Shown: positions 27,666 to 36,969, numbered from the stretch's first letter. The stretch is DNA of 64,000 nucleotides from Puniceicoccales bacterium (GCA_031256995.1 JAIRPL010000053.1:1-64000), one strand, 5' to 3'. Notes: generated by a model from the sequence alone, not told the origin. A program made the numbers and translations.

Positions 27666-29117
27666 ATGCACAACGCCAACACGCCCTCCGCTGGCGCCGC
27701 TCCCGTTTCGCGGCGCAACTTTCTGAAAACTGCCGGCGCCGCCGCCGGCTTCCTTATCATCCCCTCGGGATGGTTGCGCGGGCAGGACGCCCCAAGCAAC
27801 CGTGTCAACATCGCCGCCGTCGGTTTCGGCAACCAGGGCAAGACGGACATCAAAGGCATGAAAATCGGCCAGGCCACCATCCGCGGCCTGTGCGATGTGG
27901 ACTCCAAACGCTTGGCGGAGGTGTGCGGGATGTATCCCGAGGCCGCCCCCTTCGAGGACTACCGGGTCATGCTCGACAAGCTGCAAAGGGAAGTGGACGC
28001 CGTCGTGGTCTCCACCGGGGACCACAGCCACTTCACCATCGCGCTCGACGCCATCCAGCGCGGCAAGCACGTCTATGTCCAAAAACCGATGGCCCACAGC
28101 CTCGACCAGGTGCGGCGCCTCTCCAAGGCCGCGGCTGACGCAAAGATCGTCTCCTCGATGGGCAACCAGGGCCACTCCAGCAATCACATCCGCATGGTGA
28201 AGGAGTGGCGTGAGGCCGGTTTCTTCGGCGAAATCCAAAAAGTGGATTGCTGGGATGGGCAGCACATGGGCGCGGTGCAGTCTTTCCCCAAGACACGCCC
28301 CGTGCCGGCCAACCTCAACTGGGATCTCTGGCTCGGCCCCGCCCAATATCGCGATTACATCCCCGGATTGCACCCCGGGACGTGGCGCAACTTCCACGAA
28401 TTTGGCAGCGGCTCGCTCGGCGACATGGCCGCCCACATCATGGATCCGGCCTACTATATTCTTGACCTGGATATCCCGGAAAAAATCGAGATTCTCGAAC
28501 TCAAGGAGACCTCCCCCATCACTTACCCCGGCCACGCCAAGATGGTGTTTCATTTCCCGGCCAATGCCACGCGCGGCCCCGTCAAGATCGTCTGGTGGCA
28601 TGGAAGGAACTTCCGCCCGGTCCCCCCGGAAGGCCTCCACTATCAAGGAAACCGTGAGGACGATGAGAACCTTCCGGAGAACCCGGCGCTCAATCTTCAC
28701 CCAGGCGCCGTCAAAAACGGCGGCCTCGTCCGACGCCAAAAAGACGGCCTGACCCTCAACGGAAGCCTGTTTTACGGCGAAAAACTCGCCTTCAATATGG
28801 GCCAGTACGGCGACTATTTCTACACCGCCCCACATGAAAAATTTGCCGAGCTGAAAGCGAAGGCGCCGCCCCAAAAATACGGACGGTTCAAGGGCGGCCA
28901 CTACAAGGACTTCGTGAATGCGATCCGAAACGGGAAAAAGGCGGTCTCGGACTTCAGCTACGCCGGGCGTCTGACACAGGTGATCTGCATGGGCAACATC
29001 GCCCTGCGGCTGCGCCGCACGCTGAATTGGAGCTTTGCCAAGGAGGAGTTCATCAACGACCCCGAGGCCAACGCCCTGATCAAATCACCCGCCCCGCGCG
29101 CCGGATTCCACGCATAG
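27666..29117 (+). CDS. Tat-exported Gfo/Idh/MocA family oxidoreductase
   Basis: 483 residues. The N-terminal SRRNFLKTAGAAAG is a twin-arginine signal, so the protein is likely exported folded with its NAD(P) bound. The Rossmann motif AAVGFGNQGKTDIKG follows, and YVQKPMAHS replaces the common EKP motif that holds the catalytic Lys. The C-terminal half is an alpha/beta domain with many Trp and His residues. Such enzymes oxidise or epimerise sugars and inositols. The substrate cannot be told from sequence. It ends 322 bp before ftsQ. Confidence 0.88.
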   Translation: MHNANTPSAGAAPVSRRNFLKTAGAAAGFLIIPSGWLRGQDAPSNRVNIAAVGFGNQGKTDIKGMKIGQATIRGLCDVDSKRLAEVCGMYPEAAPFEDYRVMLDKLQREVDAVVVSTGDHSHFTIALDAIQRGKHVYVQKPMAHSLDQVRRLSKAAADAKIVSSMGNQGHSSNHIRMVKEWREAGFFGEIQKVDCWDGQHMGAVQSFPKTRPVPANLNWDLWLGPAQYRDYIPGLHPGTWRNFHEFGSGSLGDMAAHIMDPAYYILDLDIPEKIEILELKETSPITYPGHAKMVFHFPANATRGPVKIVWWHGRNFRPVPPEGLHYQGNREDDENLPENPALNLHPGAVKNGGLVRRQKDGLTLNGSLFYGEKLAFNMGQYGDYFYTAPHEKFAELKAKAPPQKYGRFKGGHYKDFVNAIRNGKKAVSDFSYAGRLTQVICMGNIALRLRRTLNWSFAKEEFINDPEANALIKSPAPRAGFHA

Positions 29118-29439
29118 GCCTCCCTCGCTCCCCGGCCGCGCGCCGCGTTAAAAAAGAACACCTCTGGACGGAATGAAATGCCCGCCCCAGGGGTGTTCGT
29201 CGCAAAGCCGGCCCGCCTTCTGGCATGAACCTGCGTTTTTCCGGGCAAAAGCCAGAAAACCCTTCGCAGGCCTGTTGCATGCATCAGAGCAACCCCGGCG
29301 GCGTGAATCCGGAAGCGCATGCGCCATTGCGGGAGCCGGCGCTGAAACCGGTGATTCGCGTTGACGTGCGCGTGAATGGACGGCTTTTCTCACGGGCACG
29401 ATAATCCCTCGGGCAAAAGGCCGGGGGCGGGACACGAAA
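29118..29439. other. Intergenic region with a minus-strand hairpin
   Basis: 322 bp between two plus-strand genes. Apart from the strong hairpin at 29150-29198, I see only short open frames on the minus strand that end near it. They have no recognisable homology. Whether a small transcript is encoded here is open. Confidence 0.5.
29150..29198 (-). terminator. Terminator-like hairpin pointing against its neighbours
   Basis: A 12-bp stem, GAACACCTCTGG at 29156-29167 with CCAGGGGTGTTC at 29187-29198 (one G-U pair). On the minus strand it is followed immediately by TTTTTT. The plus strand has no T run after it. It has the form of an intrinsic terminator for a minus-strand transcript, yet no minus-strand gene is recognised upstream of it. 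Confidence 0.65.
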
Positions 29440-30612
29440 ATGGAACCAATCAAGAAAGAGCGTCAGATCGAGGATCTTCTCAATAACGAAGTCGCCGGCT
29501 TTGGGAAAAGCAGCGCACCACAACCCCACGCACCCGCAAAAACCCCTTGGAAAAGTTCAGACATTGCCCTCATCACATTCTTCGTCTGCCTCATCGCCTT
29601 AATTATTTTTTTCGCATGGGAATACGGCGAAACACTCAGCACCAGGGCACCGGTGCCAGCCCGTCTCTCCTCCTTCAAAAGTTCAGAACCCTTTCTCACC
29701 GAGACATGGTTCAAACAAAACATCCTCGCCCCCAAAGGCTCCGCTCCACTGACCTCCGGGCAAGTACTCGAAAAACTCTACAAACTTGAGCAAATCAAGC
29801 ATGCCTCCTTCACGCCCCAACTCGACGGGAATGACATAAAATTTTCCGTTTGGGAACGCACTCCCGCCTTTCGCTATGTCCAGAAAGGCTCCAACGGCCC
29901 GATAATGCGATTTGTGGACAACGAGGGCGTGATTTACAGCGCCATCAACTACCCTTCAACACTCCGCCGGCAGCTTCCGGAAATCCGTGACATACCAGAA
30001 TCGGAAATCACTCTCCCGGAGGAGAATGAGGATAAAAAAACGTCCCCCAATCCCCATCCCCAGACATCCGCGCACACGGCCAAAAAAGACGATGCCCCAT
30101 CACCACCCACCCCCATGGCACTTTCCGCCATCCGGGGTGGCGCAACGCTGGCCATGTTCGCAAAGATTGCCGCGCAAACACTTGGGGATGAGATGCAAAA
30201 ATGGCTCTGCATCTCCGCCCGGGACTACCGGGCGCTCCCTCCCGCCATCGGAACCGAAAGTGCATCTGCACCAACATTTTATCAAGTAAAACGCCCCCCC
30301 GTTTACATTCGCGTCATCCTTGACCCGCAACGCCAGCCATTCCCCATGCCTGCGGGCACGCGTCTGCGCCAACTCGTTTTTTCCGCCGAACCGGAACGCT
30401 TCGCCCGCGAATTGCGCGAATACGCAAAGTCCGGCGTGCGCCAATGGATAACCACAAAAATGACACAGGAATCCGCCCAGTTTTCCCAATTCGACCTATG
30501 CATGTACGAGGAAAAAACCAGCCCCGGAACCAATCAAAGCCAGCGGGTGGTGCTCCTGCGGCCCGTCATTGACTCGCGCAAGACCGAATTCCCGGATCCC
30601 AACCACCCATGA
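29440..30612 (+). CDS. ftsQ: FtsQ-like cell division protein
   Basis: 390 residues with a short cytoplasmic N-terminus, one membrane segment at about 42-63 (IALITFFVCLIALIIFFAW) and a large periplasmic part. The phrases WERTPAFRYV and FVDNEGVIYSAINYP match the FtsQ/DivIB beta-domain signature (a VD..G motif). A Pro/Thr/Asp-rich linker at about 185-225 is unusual, and the protein is longer than E. coli FtsQ (276). FtsQ scaffolds the divisome with FtsL and FtsB. Its stop overlaps the ftsA start in ATGA, which supports the identification. AT content is a little higher than its neighbours. Confidence 0.8.
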   Translation: MEPIKKERQIEDLLNNEVAGFGKSSAPQPHAPAKTPWKSSDIALITFFVCLIALIIFFAWEYGETLSTRAPVPARLSSFKSSEPFLTETWFKQNILAPKGSAPLTSGQVLEKLYKLEQIKHASFTPQLDGNDIKFSVWERTPAFRYVQKGSNGPIMRFVDNEGVIYSAINYPSTLRRQLPEIRDIPESEITLPEENEDKKTSPNPHPQTSAHTAKKDDAPSPPTPMALSAIRGGATLAMFAKIAAQTLGDEMQKWLCISARDYRALPPAIGTESASAPTFYQVKRPPVYIRVILDPQRQPFPMPAGTRLRQLVFSAEPERFARELREYAKSGVRQWITTKMTQESAQFSQFDLCMYEEKTSPGTNQSQRVVLLRPVIDSRKTEFPDPNHP

Positions 30613-31847
30613 GCGCCGATTCCCAATACATTGCCGTCACGGACATCGGCACCTCGAAAGTCGTGGTCATCGTCGGGGAGCGCCCAAGGCCGGGGCAGAA
30701 CGTTTTTCCAAAAATTCTCGGGATGGGGGAATGCGAGACCGGCGGCGCGCTTTGCAAGGGCAGGGTTCTCGACGAAGGAAAGCTCGCGGAAGCATTGGGA
30801 AAAGCCTGCCAGAAAGCCGAAAATGACGCTCATTGCAGGATTAAAATTTCAACCTCCGCCATCTCCATCACCGGCCCCACACTCCTCGGAAAACGCCTCA
30901 CTGGAGAAATCGCCATCCCCCCAAACACACTTGTCCGCCCTCAAAACCTCCGCGAGGCACAACGCGCCGCCATCGCAAAAGAGTCCTTTCCGCCGGGATA
31001 CACACGCTGTTTCAGCCGCGGGCAACCAACCTTCCTCGACGGCATCCTGACTCCCAAGCCCATTGGAAAACCGGCACGGTCACTGAAATCCGGTTACTGG
31101 GCCGTCGCCTTGGACCACGAATACCAAAGCCTTCTCTGGCACCTCGAAACCCGGCTCGGCCTGCACTTCGACCTCATGCTGCCATCCAGCTGCGCATCCG
31201 CCTTCCTGCATTCCACGCCAAGGGACCGCGAAACCGGCGTGCTCGTCCTGGACATCGGCGCGGGCGTCACCGACTACGTGCTTTACGCCCGCGGCCACAT
31301 CGTCGGCACGGACGTCCTGCCCGTGGGCGGGGACCATTTTGACGAGGACCTTTGCGTGGCCTTTGGTCTCAAAAATCATATTGTCGCCAGCAAGTTACGC
31401 TGTGAAAACGGGTTAAAATCCAAACCTTGGCCGCAAACCCTGCCAATCCCCTCCGACACAAACGACGCCGTTGCCCAGGATGGATTTTCCGCCAACAACC
31501 GCATTCCCACCCACGCCGTCAGGCAGGTCCTTCGCGCACGCGCCGCGGACCTCTTCGCGCTCATCCGCGCAAGAATTGGCCCACTGGCCTCCCCCGAGCA
31601 TCTGGTAAACGGCCTGATTCTTACCGGGGGCATGGCCTATCAAGACGAGATCGACGACGTCGCGCAGAGCGTTTTTGGCCGTCACGTCTCCCCCGGAGCC
31701 TTCCCGGAATGGGTGCCCGAGAAACTTTTTTCATTCAAATACAGCACCGCCCTCGGCCTCTTCGCCGCCGCGCACGCGGAAGCCGCGATGCCGCCGCCAC
31801 GACGCAAATCCTTGTGGGAGCGAATCTTCCGTCCAAAAAACGTTTAG
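30609..31847 (+). CDS. ftsA: Cell division protein FtsA
   Basis: 412 residues, an actin-like ATPase that tethers FtsZ to the membrane. Phosphate-1 is TDIGTSKVVVIVGE, phosphate-2 LVLDIGAGVTDYVLY and the adenosine motif NGLILTGGMAYQDEID. The C-terminal RRKSLWERIFRPKNV is a Trp/Phe/Arg amphipathic helix that fits the membrane targeting sequence. The 1C domain is diverged. It overlaps ftsQ by 4 bp. ftsZ, the normal next gene, is absent: repeat debris and an unrelated minus-strand gene follow. Confidence 0.93.
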   Translation: MSADSQYIAVTDIGTSKVVVIVGERPRPGQNVFPKILGMGECETGGALCKGRVLDEGKLAEALGKACQKAENDAHCRIKISTSAISITGPTLLGKRLTGEIAIPPNTLVRPQNLREAQRAAIAKESFPPGYTRCFSRGQPTFLDGILTPKPIGKPARSLKSGYWAVALDHEYQSLLWHLETRLGLHFDLMLPSSCASAFLHSTPRDRETGVLVLDIGAGVTDYVLYARGHIVGTDVLPVGGDHFDEDLCVAFGLKNHIVASKLRCENGLKSKPWPQTLPIPSDTNDAVAQDGFSANNRIPTHAVRQVLRARAADLFALIRARIGPLASPEHLVNGLILTGGMAYQDEIDDVAQSVFGRHVSPGAFPEWVPEKLFSFKYSTALGLFAAAHAEAAMPPPRRKSLWERIFRPKNV

Positions 31848-32002
31848 GCCGTCCCGCGGCAGGGCGGTGGACAAAATGTTGGGACGCCACCTGTTGTCTG
31901 ACAGACCTTGCCATCCGACAAGATTTCGCGGCGGCGTGATGGGGCGGGCGCCCTGTTCGCCGGGGATCGCGGAAGACTCCCCGCGCAAGGCATCCTGGAA
32001 AC

Positions 32003-32112
32003 CCCGGCCGATGCCGCCGCTTTTGGCAATCGGGCGCGGCTAACTTAGCTTTACCCTTGCGAGGAAGTCTCGCCCGGCCGATACCGCCGGTTTTTGGCAA
32101 TCGGGGCGCGGA
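32003..32112. repeat. Imperfect direct repeat, about 70-bp period
   Basis: Two about 38-bp units, 32003-32040 and 32073-32112, share CCGGCCGATNCCGCCG and TTTTGGCAATCGGG with a few changes. The spacing between like bases is about 70 bp. No coding function is apparent. Confidence 0.7.
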
Positions 32113-32215
32113 GCCGGTCAACACGGGGCGCGACGGTTTGCGCATCCAGCGCGGAGACGGCTTTCAGGGCCTTGGCAGACATGCGCGCGGGGGAATCATA
32201 AAATGGGGCGTCGAT

Positions 32216-32370
32216 GGGTTGTGTCCGGAAAGTTTCGCACATTTGTGGAGGCATGCGGAGGGCGAGGGACGGTTTGTTGTCGGTTCTTTCGGGATTTTGG
32301 TTCATCGGGATTGGCTCCTCCTCATTCTCATGGCCTTAAAAATCTGCGCAAGATTCAGGGCGTAATCCGC
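32216..32370 (-). repeat. Dispersed repeat, inverted partial copy 3 plus IS256 leader
   Basis: 32216-32290 is the reverse complement of the shared core of the repeats at 1-118 and 463-580, ending at the same GGACACAACC boundary. Next to it (about 32290-32370) is the IS256 start region also seen at 146-200, including AGATTTTTAAGGCCATGAGA and the ATGAACCAAAATCCC start. The pieces are joined in a different order than at the left end, showing rearrangement. Confidence 0.75.
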
Positions 32371-32515
32371 TTGGTGTGGAGACCTTTATTTCGTCGCATG
32401 TGGGAAACGGCCCTGTGTCACGCCACAGTCAGGCAGTTCTGATAACACACCTCCAGGGTGCAGCCTAACGCAAAGGCAGACTCTGCGAGACGTTTTTTTA
32501 TTTGCGGAAGAATAA

Positions 32516-32549
32516 ATAAAAAAGTTCTAAATGGATTGGGATGTAGAAC
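32516..32549 (-). terminator. Possible terminator of the nuclease-helicase gene
   Basis: On the minus strand a 6-bp stem GTTCTA/TAGAAC (32544-32549 with 32524-32529) with a 14-nt loop is followed by TTTTTTATTTATT. The stem is short, but it lies just after the gene and has a long T-rich tail. Confidence 0.45.
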
Positions 32550-32604
32550 CTTGTGTCCTGAAATTTTATTTCTCAATTCTTAGAACTAAGGATTCGTATT
32601 TCTC

Positions 32605-34680
32605 TCAATAGCCCTTATCCTCAATTGCAGGGAGCGGTAAAATTTCTGGAATTCCAATTGACCGTAAATACTCATAGGTATTGTCGAAATATTTTTGATC
32701 CCGTGTGGCATCTGGAGGATTGTTTCCATGAGGCACAAAAATAACCATGCCCTGCCGTGCCCGCGTGAGTAAAACGCGATAGGCATTTTTTAGATAATCC
32801 CGATTTTGCTTATGATGGATATTCTCCCATTTGTTGCCTCGGAAATTATGATACGACCACGAATTATTTTCTGAAATGCGCAAGTCTCCGTCCCACGCGA
32901 CACATGTCCAATCCAACTCCAACCCTTGAATTTGAAATTCAGTTGCGACAGATTCGAGATAGAAACTGGAACGCGGGTCATCCTTGCCTTCGAGAAAATA
33001 GTGAACAGGGTCGGCTCCCATGCCAACATCTATGGCATAAGGTTTCAGGCGCAATGCTTTGGAAGATGCGAGTAATCCAATGCGTTCGGAGCCACGTGCT
33101 TTCGTGCGCAGCCAATCCTTAGCAAGATGCAAATTGCGTGTTATCACAATTGGGTATTTGGAAAGTTTCCCAAACAACTCCCGCCCGCGGATAATATCCA
33201 AATCCAGCAGTGCTTTGACAAACGCGGACACTTTCTCCGAACGGAAGGAACGCATGGAAACGTCCAAATGTAATTGTGGATAAAATGTTGTTCGATTGGC
33301 GCAGTTTTTCGCTTTTTCAACAGTGTTTCCTGAAGCATATTCATCATCGGTAATTTTGTCAGATAAACAAATTTTCCAATGCGGAAATTTTATAGTTGCG
33401 GCCTCTATCCATGCGCCAATTCCCGCTTCGCCAGTGTTGATTTCCTGCCCACCTCCGACGAGGCAAACGATTACCGCCCAATCTAAATGTCTGTCCATAT
33501 AGGAAATAAGAAATTCCGGTTCTGATTGATTGAAACCAAGGATTTTCTTTTTTCGCTGCATGAAATTTCGTGTCATCTGTAAGTTCCACGCGCGCTGGGC
33601 TTCGTCAAAAATAACAACATGTTCGGAAGGTGCTGCCGTGTTGCGGATAGCCTCGTCCCGAAAATGATGAACGTTTTGAATGAACGATTTTACCTCCGTT
33701 GCCACGTCACCTTTTCGTTTTCGTTCACCTCTTTGCGCCATCCGGGCTATTTCATCCCTCACCAGCGCCTCGTTTAACACGGAAACCAATGGGCCGTTTC
33801 CTGACAAATAAACAGCATGAGTTTGAGAGCGTTTTTCGTGTTTCAAGGTCGCAATATTCAGGCCAACCAAGGTTTTCCCCGCCCCCGGCACCCCTGTTAC
33901 GAAACAAATGGTTTTTTGTTTTTTACGCGCTGCTCCTTCGATAATAGTTTTCACGCAAGCCGATGTGCTTGTAATGTTTTTCGCACCCGCATCATTGCGG
34001 GTGATCTCCATTACGGAATGTTGTGAATAAAGGGAGCGCGCGGCTTCGATAATTGTTGGTGTCGGGCAATACGCGGTATTTTCCCATTCATTCCCCATTG
34101 AGGTAAGATTTCCATTCCCGTTTGATAGTTGGTTCAGAAATGTCCGTGTTCCTTTGATTCCAAGAAAGAGTGGGCGTGCAATGTTGTCGGACGAAAATTT
34201 GAGATCAACGGCCCTTCGTTCGGTTTTTGTTGCAATACATATTGGAATTACAACAGCAGAATGGCTTCCCTTGTGAAAATTTTTCAGGTCAAGCGCATAA
34301 TCCCAAACTTGGTCAATGTCAGATTGTTTGAATCTTTTTTCGCCTACTTTGAATTCTATAATCACTATATGCGGGACATTGGCCAACTTAAATAATAACA
34401 GAGCATCAATCCTTCGTCCCATACGCGGGATGTTAAATTCGAGAAAAATTCTGCATGGCAAAGTTTCCGGGATGATGTTTTGTAAAATTCCAATTTCCTC
34501 CAGCCAAGCGTTTGTCTGGGCTGGAGTCGTATCGAAGCCATCACGACAACTGTTTATAGCAAGCTCCCCGATAATTTTCTCTGATGTTGTCGAAAGAAAA
34601 GCTATTTTATCCGCACGATACCAAGCTCGATGGGTAACATCGAGTGGGACCCGGGTTTCTAATGTTCTTTCAGTTGGCAT
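32605..34680 (-). CDS. PD-(D/E)XK nuclease fused to a DUF2075-type helicase, probable defence protein
   Basis: 691 residues. Residues about 30-190 look like a PD-(D/E)XK nuclease: Glu39 (IIGELA), Asp92 (GRRIDALLL), Glu109 and Lys111 (IVIIEFKVG), then QVWDYALDL. From about 245 a superfamily-1-like DUF2075 helicase follows: Walker A GVPGAGKT (263-270), Walker B VVIFDEAQRAWN (about 330) and YRVLLTRARQGMVIF near 645. Single-chain nuclease-helicase proteins of this kind are known in phage defence (for example Nhi). That comparison is from memory and not verified. The gene is strikingly AT-richer than its surroundings, stands alone and borders IS debris, so it was probably acquired. Walker and nuclease residues look intact, so it may be active. 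Confidence 0.8.
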   Translation of the reverse strand: MPTERTLETRVPLDVTHRAWYRADKIAFLSTTSEKIIGELAINSCRDGFDTTPAQTNAWLEEIGILQNIIPETLPCRIFLEFNIPRMGRRIDALLLFKLANVPHIVIIEFKVGEKRFKQSDIDQVWDYALDLKNFHKGSHSAVVIPICIATKTERRAVDLKFSSDNIARPLFLGIKGTRTFLNQLSNGNGNLTSMGNEWENTAYCPTPTIIEAARSLYSQHSVMEITRNDAGAKNITSTSACVKTIIEGAARKKQKTICFVTGVPGAGKTLVGLNIATLKHEKRSQTHAVYLSGNGPLVSVLNEALVRDEIARMAQRGERKRKGDVATEVKSFIQNVHHFRDEAIRNTAAPSEHVVIFDEAQRAWNLQMTRNFMQRKKKILGFNQSEPEFLISYMDRHLDWAVIVCLVGGGQEINTGEAGIGAWIEAATIKFPHWKICLSDKITDDEYASGNTVEKAKNCANRTTFYPQLHLDVSMRSFRSEKVSAFVKALLDLDIIRGRELFGKLSKYPIVITRNLHLAKDWLRTKARGSERIGLLASSKALRLKPYAIDVGMGADPVHYFLEGKDDPRSSFYLESVATEFQIQGLELDWTCVAWDGDLRISENNSWSYHNFRGNKWENIHHKQNRDYLKNAYRVLLTRARQGMVIFVPHGNNPPDATRDQKYFDNTYEYLRSIGIPEILPLPAIEDKGY

Positions 34681-34884
34681 TCTGATATTTTAATTTGTCA
34701 TGCACAGTATCGCGAATTTGCCGTTTGTTGAATGTTTTTCGGAAACAAAGTTCCAGCCTTTTATAGAAATTGGGAATCCCAAGCCGCCTTTGAGAGTTCA
34801 TTGAGTTGGGTTAATTGTTGTGGCATTTTCTGTGTTTTAGGTTGGATTTTTTCACGTCGGCCGGGTGCGGCGCGGGTGGCGAGG

Positions 34885-36969
34885 TTAGTCGATGATGCGC
34901 ACGCCGCCGAGGTCGGCGCTGGCGACGGTGCGGGCGTAGGCGCGGAGGGACTTCGGCACGGGGCGGGCGCGGGAGGGTTTGTAGGCGAGCGGGCCTTTGG
35001 CTTGCTCGGCGGCGCGGCGGGCGTCAAGCTCGGTGGCGCCCAGGCGGACGTTGATGGCGCGGGCGGGGATGTCGATGTCGATGAGGTCGCCGTCGCGGAC
35101 GAGGGCGATGTCGCCACCGGCGGCGGCTTCGGGGGAGATGTGGCCGATGGAGAGGCCGGAGGTGCCGCCGCTGAAGCGTCCGTCGGTGATGAGGGCGCAG
35201 TGTTTGCCGAGGTGTTTCGATTTGATGTAGCTGGTGGGGTAGAGCATTTCTTGCATGCCGGGGCCGCCGCGGGGGCCTTCGTGGGTGATGACGACCACGT
35301 CGCCGGCTTTCACTTGGTCGAGGAGGATGGCTTGGACGGCGGCGTCCTGGGAGTGGTAGACTTTGGCGGGGCCGCTGAATCGGTGGATGCTGGCGTCCAC
35401 ACCGGCGGTTTTCACGACGCAGCCGTTCCGGGCGATGTTGCCTTTGAGGATGGCGAGGCCGCCGTCCTGGGTGTAGGCGTGGGCGGTGTCGCGGATGCAG
35501 CCGGTGGCGCGGTCGGTGTCGAGGGTGGCGTGGGTGGCGTCCTGGGTGCCGAGGGCGTGGCTGGGGCGGCGGCCGGGGGCGGAGGAGTAGATGCGGAGGG
35601 CTTCGGCGGTGGGGACGGCAGGGGTGGCCGGGGGCGCGTCGGTGGCGGCGGTGGCGGACGGGGTGGGGATGGTGGACGAGGTGGACGAGGCGGACGGTGC
35701 GACGGCGGGTGCGGTGGCGGCAGCTTGGGTGGTGATGGCGGTGGCGGCGGTGATGGTGGACGGGGCTGCGACGGCGGTGGCAGACGGGGCGCCGGTGGAG
35801 ATAGTGGACGGGGCGGGGGGTGTGATGGCGGCGGGGGTGGGGAGGATGGTGTGGCGGGCGATGGCTTGGGCGAGGGTGAGGCCGTCGGCGCGGCGGGTGG
35901 TGGTGTCGATGAGGTTGGCGGCGGCGAGTTGTTCCATGATGGCGAGGATGCCGCCGGCGCGGTTGACGTCCTGGATGTGGTATTTGGGGGAGTTGGGGGC
36001 GACTTTGCACAGGCAGGGGACGCGGCGGGAGAGGGCGTCGATGTCGTCCATGGTGAAGTCGACCCCGGCTTCGTGGGCGATGGCGAGGAGGTGGAGGATG
36101 GTGTTGGTGGAGCCGCCCATGGCGATGTCGAGGGCCATGGCGTTGAGGAAGGCTTGTTTGGTGGCGATGGCGCGGGGGAGGATGGTGGTGTCGCCGTCGC
36201 GGTAGTGGCGGCGGGCGTTTTCGACGATGAGGCGGGCGGCGTCGTGGAAGAGGCGGGCGCGGTTTTTGTGGGTGGCGACGATGGTGCCGTTGCCGGGGAG
36301 GGCCAGGCCGATGGCTTCGTTGAGGCAGTTCATGGAGTTGGCGGTGAACATGCCCGAGCAGGAGCCGCAGGTGGGGCAGGCGGCGTGTTCGAGGGCGGTG
36401 ATGGCGGCGTCGGGGATGGTGGTGTCGGCGGCGTCGGTCATGACGTTGATGAGGTCGAGGTGGCGGTCGCCGAGTTCGCCGGCTTCCATCGGGCCGCCGG
36501 AGACGAAGAGGGCGGGGATGTTGAGGCGCATGGCGGCCATGAGCATGCCGGGGGTGATTTTGTCGCAGTTGGAGATGCAGAGCATGGCGTCGGCCTTGTG
36601 GGCGTTGACCATGTATTCGACGGAGTCGGCGATGAGGTCGCGCGAGGGGAGGGAGTAGAGCATGCCGTCGTGGCCCATGGCGATGCCGTCGTCGATGGCG
36701 ATGGTGTTGAACTCGGCGGCGAAACAGCCCGCGGCCTCGATCTCGCGTTTCACCGTCTGGCCGATTTCGTGGAGGTGGGTGTGGCCGGGGACGAATTGGG
36801 TGAAGGAGTTGACGATGGCGATGATGGGGTTGCCGAACTGGCTGTCTTTCATGCCGTTGGCTCGCCAGAGGGCGCGCGCGCCGGCCATGCGGCGGCCTTG
36901 GGTGCTGGTGGCGCTGCGGAGCGGGATGGCGTATTGAGTGGGATTGCTGGAAGTGCTGCTACAGCTCAT
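34885..36969 (-). CDS. ilvD: Dihydroxy-acid dehydratase with low-complexity insertion
   Basis: 694 residues from [14 protein letters not shown]. It dehydrates dihydroxy acids in valine, leucine and isoleucine synthesis using an Fe-S cluster. Cys-containing motifs are [12 protein letters not shown] and [19 protein letters not shown]. The end carries [18 protein letters not shown] and [17 protein letters not shown]. coli IlvD has 616 residues. The excess is about 80 Pro/Ala/Ser/Thr-rich residues at 35598-35845, after [11 protein letters not shown] and before [12 protein letters not shown]. Homologous sequence resumes in frame after it, so the gene is probably functional with a flexible loop. 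It works downstream of CimA in isoleucine synthesis. Confidence 0.95.
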   Translation of the reverse strand: MSCSSTSSNPTQYAIPLRSATSTQGRRMAGARALWRANGMKDSQFGNPIIAIVNSFTQFVPGHTHLHEIGQTVKREIEAAGCFAAEFNTIAIDDGIAMGHDGMLYSLPSRDLIADSVEYMVNAHKADAMLCISNCDKITPGMLMAAMRLNIPALFVSGGPMEAGELGDRHLDLINVMTDAADTTIPDAAITALEHAACPTCGSCSGMFTANSMNCLNEAIGLALPGNGTIVATHKNRARLFHDAARLIVENARRHYRDGDTTILPRAIATKQAFLNAMALDIAMGGSTNTILHLLAIAHEAGVDFTMDDIDALSRRVPCLCKVAPNSPKYHIQDVNRAGGILAIMEQLAAANLIDTTTRRADGLTLAQAIARHTILPTPAAITPPAPSTISTGAPSATAVAAPSTITAATAITTQAAATAPAVAPSASSTSSTIPTPSATAATDAPPATPAVPTAEALRIYSSAPGRRPSHALGTQDATHATLDTDRATGCIRDTAHAYTQDGGLAILKGNIARNGCVVKTAGVDASIHRFSGPAKVYHSQDAAVQAILLDQVKAGDVVVITHEGPRGGPGMQEMLYPTSYIKSKHLGKHCALITDGRFSGGTSGLSIGHISPEAAAGGDIALVRDGDLIDIDIPARAINVRLGATELDARRAAEQAKGPLAYKPSRARPVPKSLRAYARTVASADLGGVRIID
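35598..35845 (-). repeat. Low-complexity insertion within ilvD
   Basis: About 248 bp encoding Pro, Ala, Ser and Thr almost exclusively. The plus strand is correspondingly a G-run-rich tract (GGTGG, GGACGGGG and similar units). It is absent from the usual IlvD family. Multiple G-runs make it a candidate for G-quadruplex formation and for replication-slippage length variation. Confidence 0.85.

Larger units (their letters stand above)
31848..32604. other. Repeat-rich intergenic region after ftsA
   Basis: 757 bp without a convincing gene. It holds an imperfect tandem repeat at 32003-32112, an inverted copy of the repeat found at 1-118 and a sharp shift to AT-rich sequence from about 32,460. A minus-strand frame, 32051-32305, starts MNQNPERTDNK and continues into the repeat core. 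Its first residues match the start of the IS256 remnant (MNQNPKKTN), so it is a scrambled IS fragment rather than a gene. Confidence 0.7.

Noticed and set aside
29148-29453. Minus-strand frame of about 100 codons ending at the hairpin
   Set aside because: It has no homology, no clear ribosome-binding site and Arg/Pro-rich composition typical of spurious GC-rich frames. I left the hairpin as a finding but not this as a gene.
32051-32305. Minus-strand frame of 84 codons starting MNQNPERTDNK
   Set aside because: It is assembled from the IS256 leader and the dispersed repeat and lacks a transposase core, so it is a scrambled fragment, not a gene.
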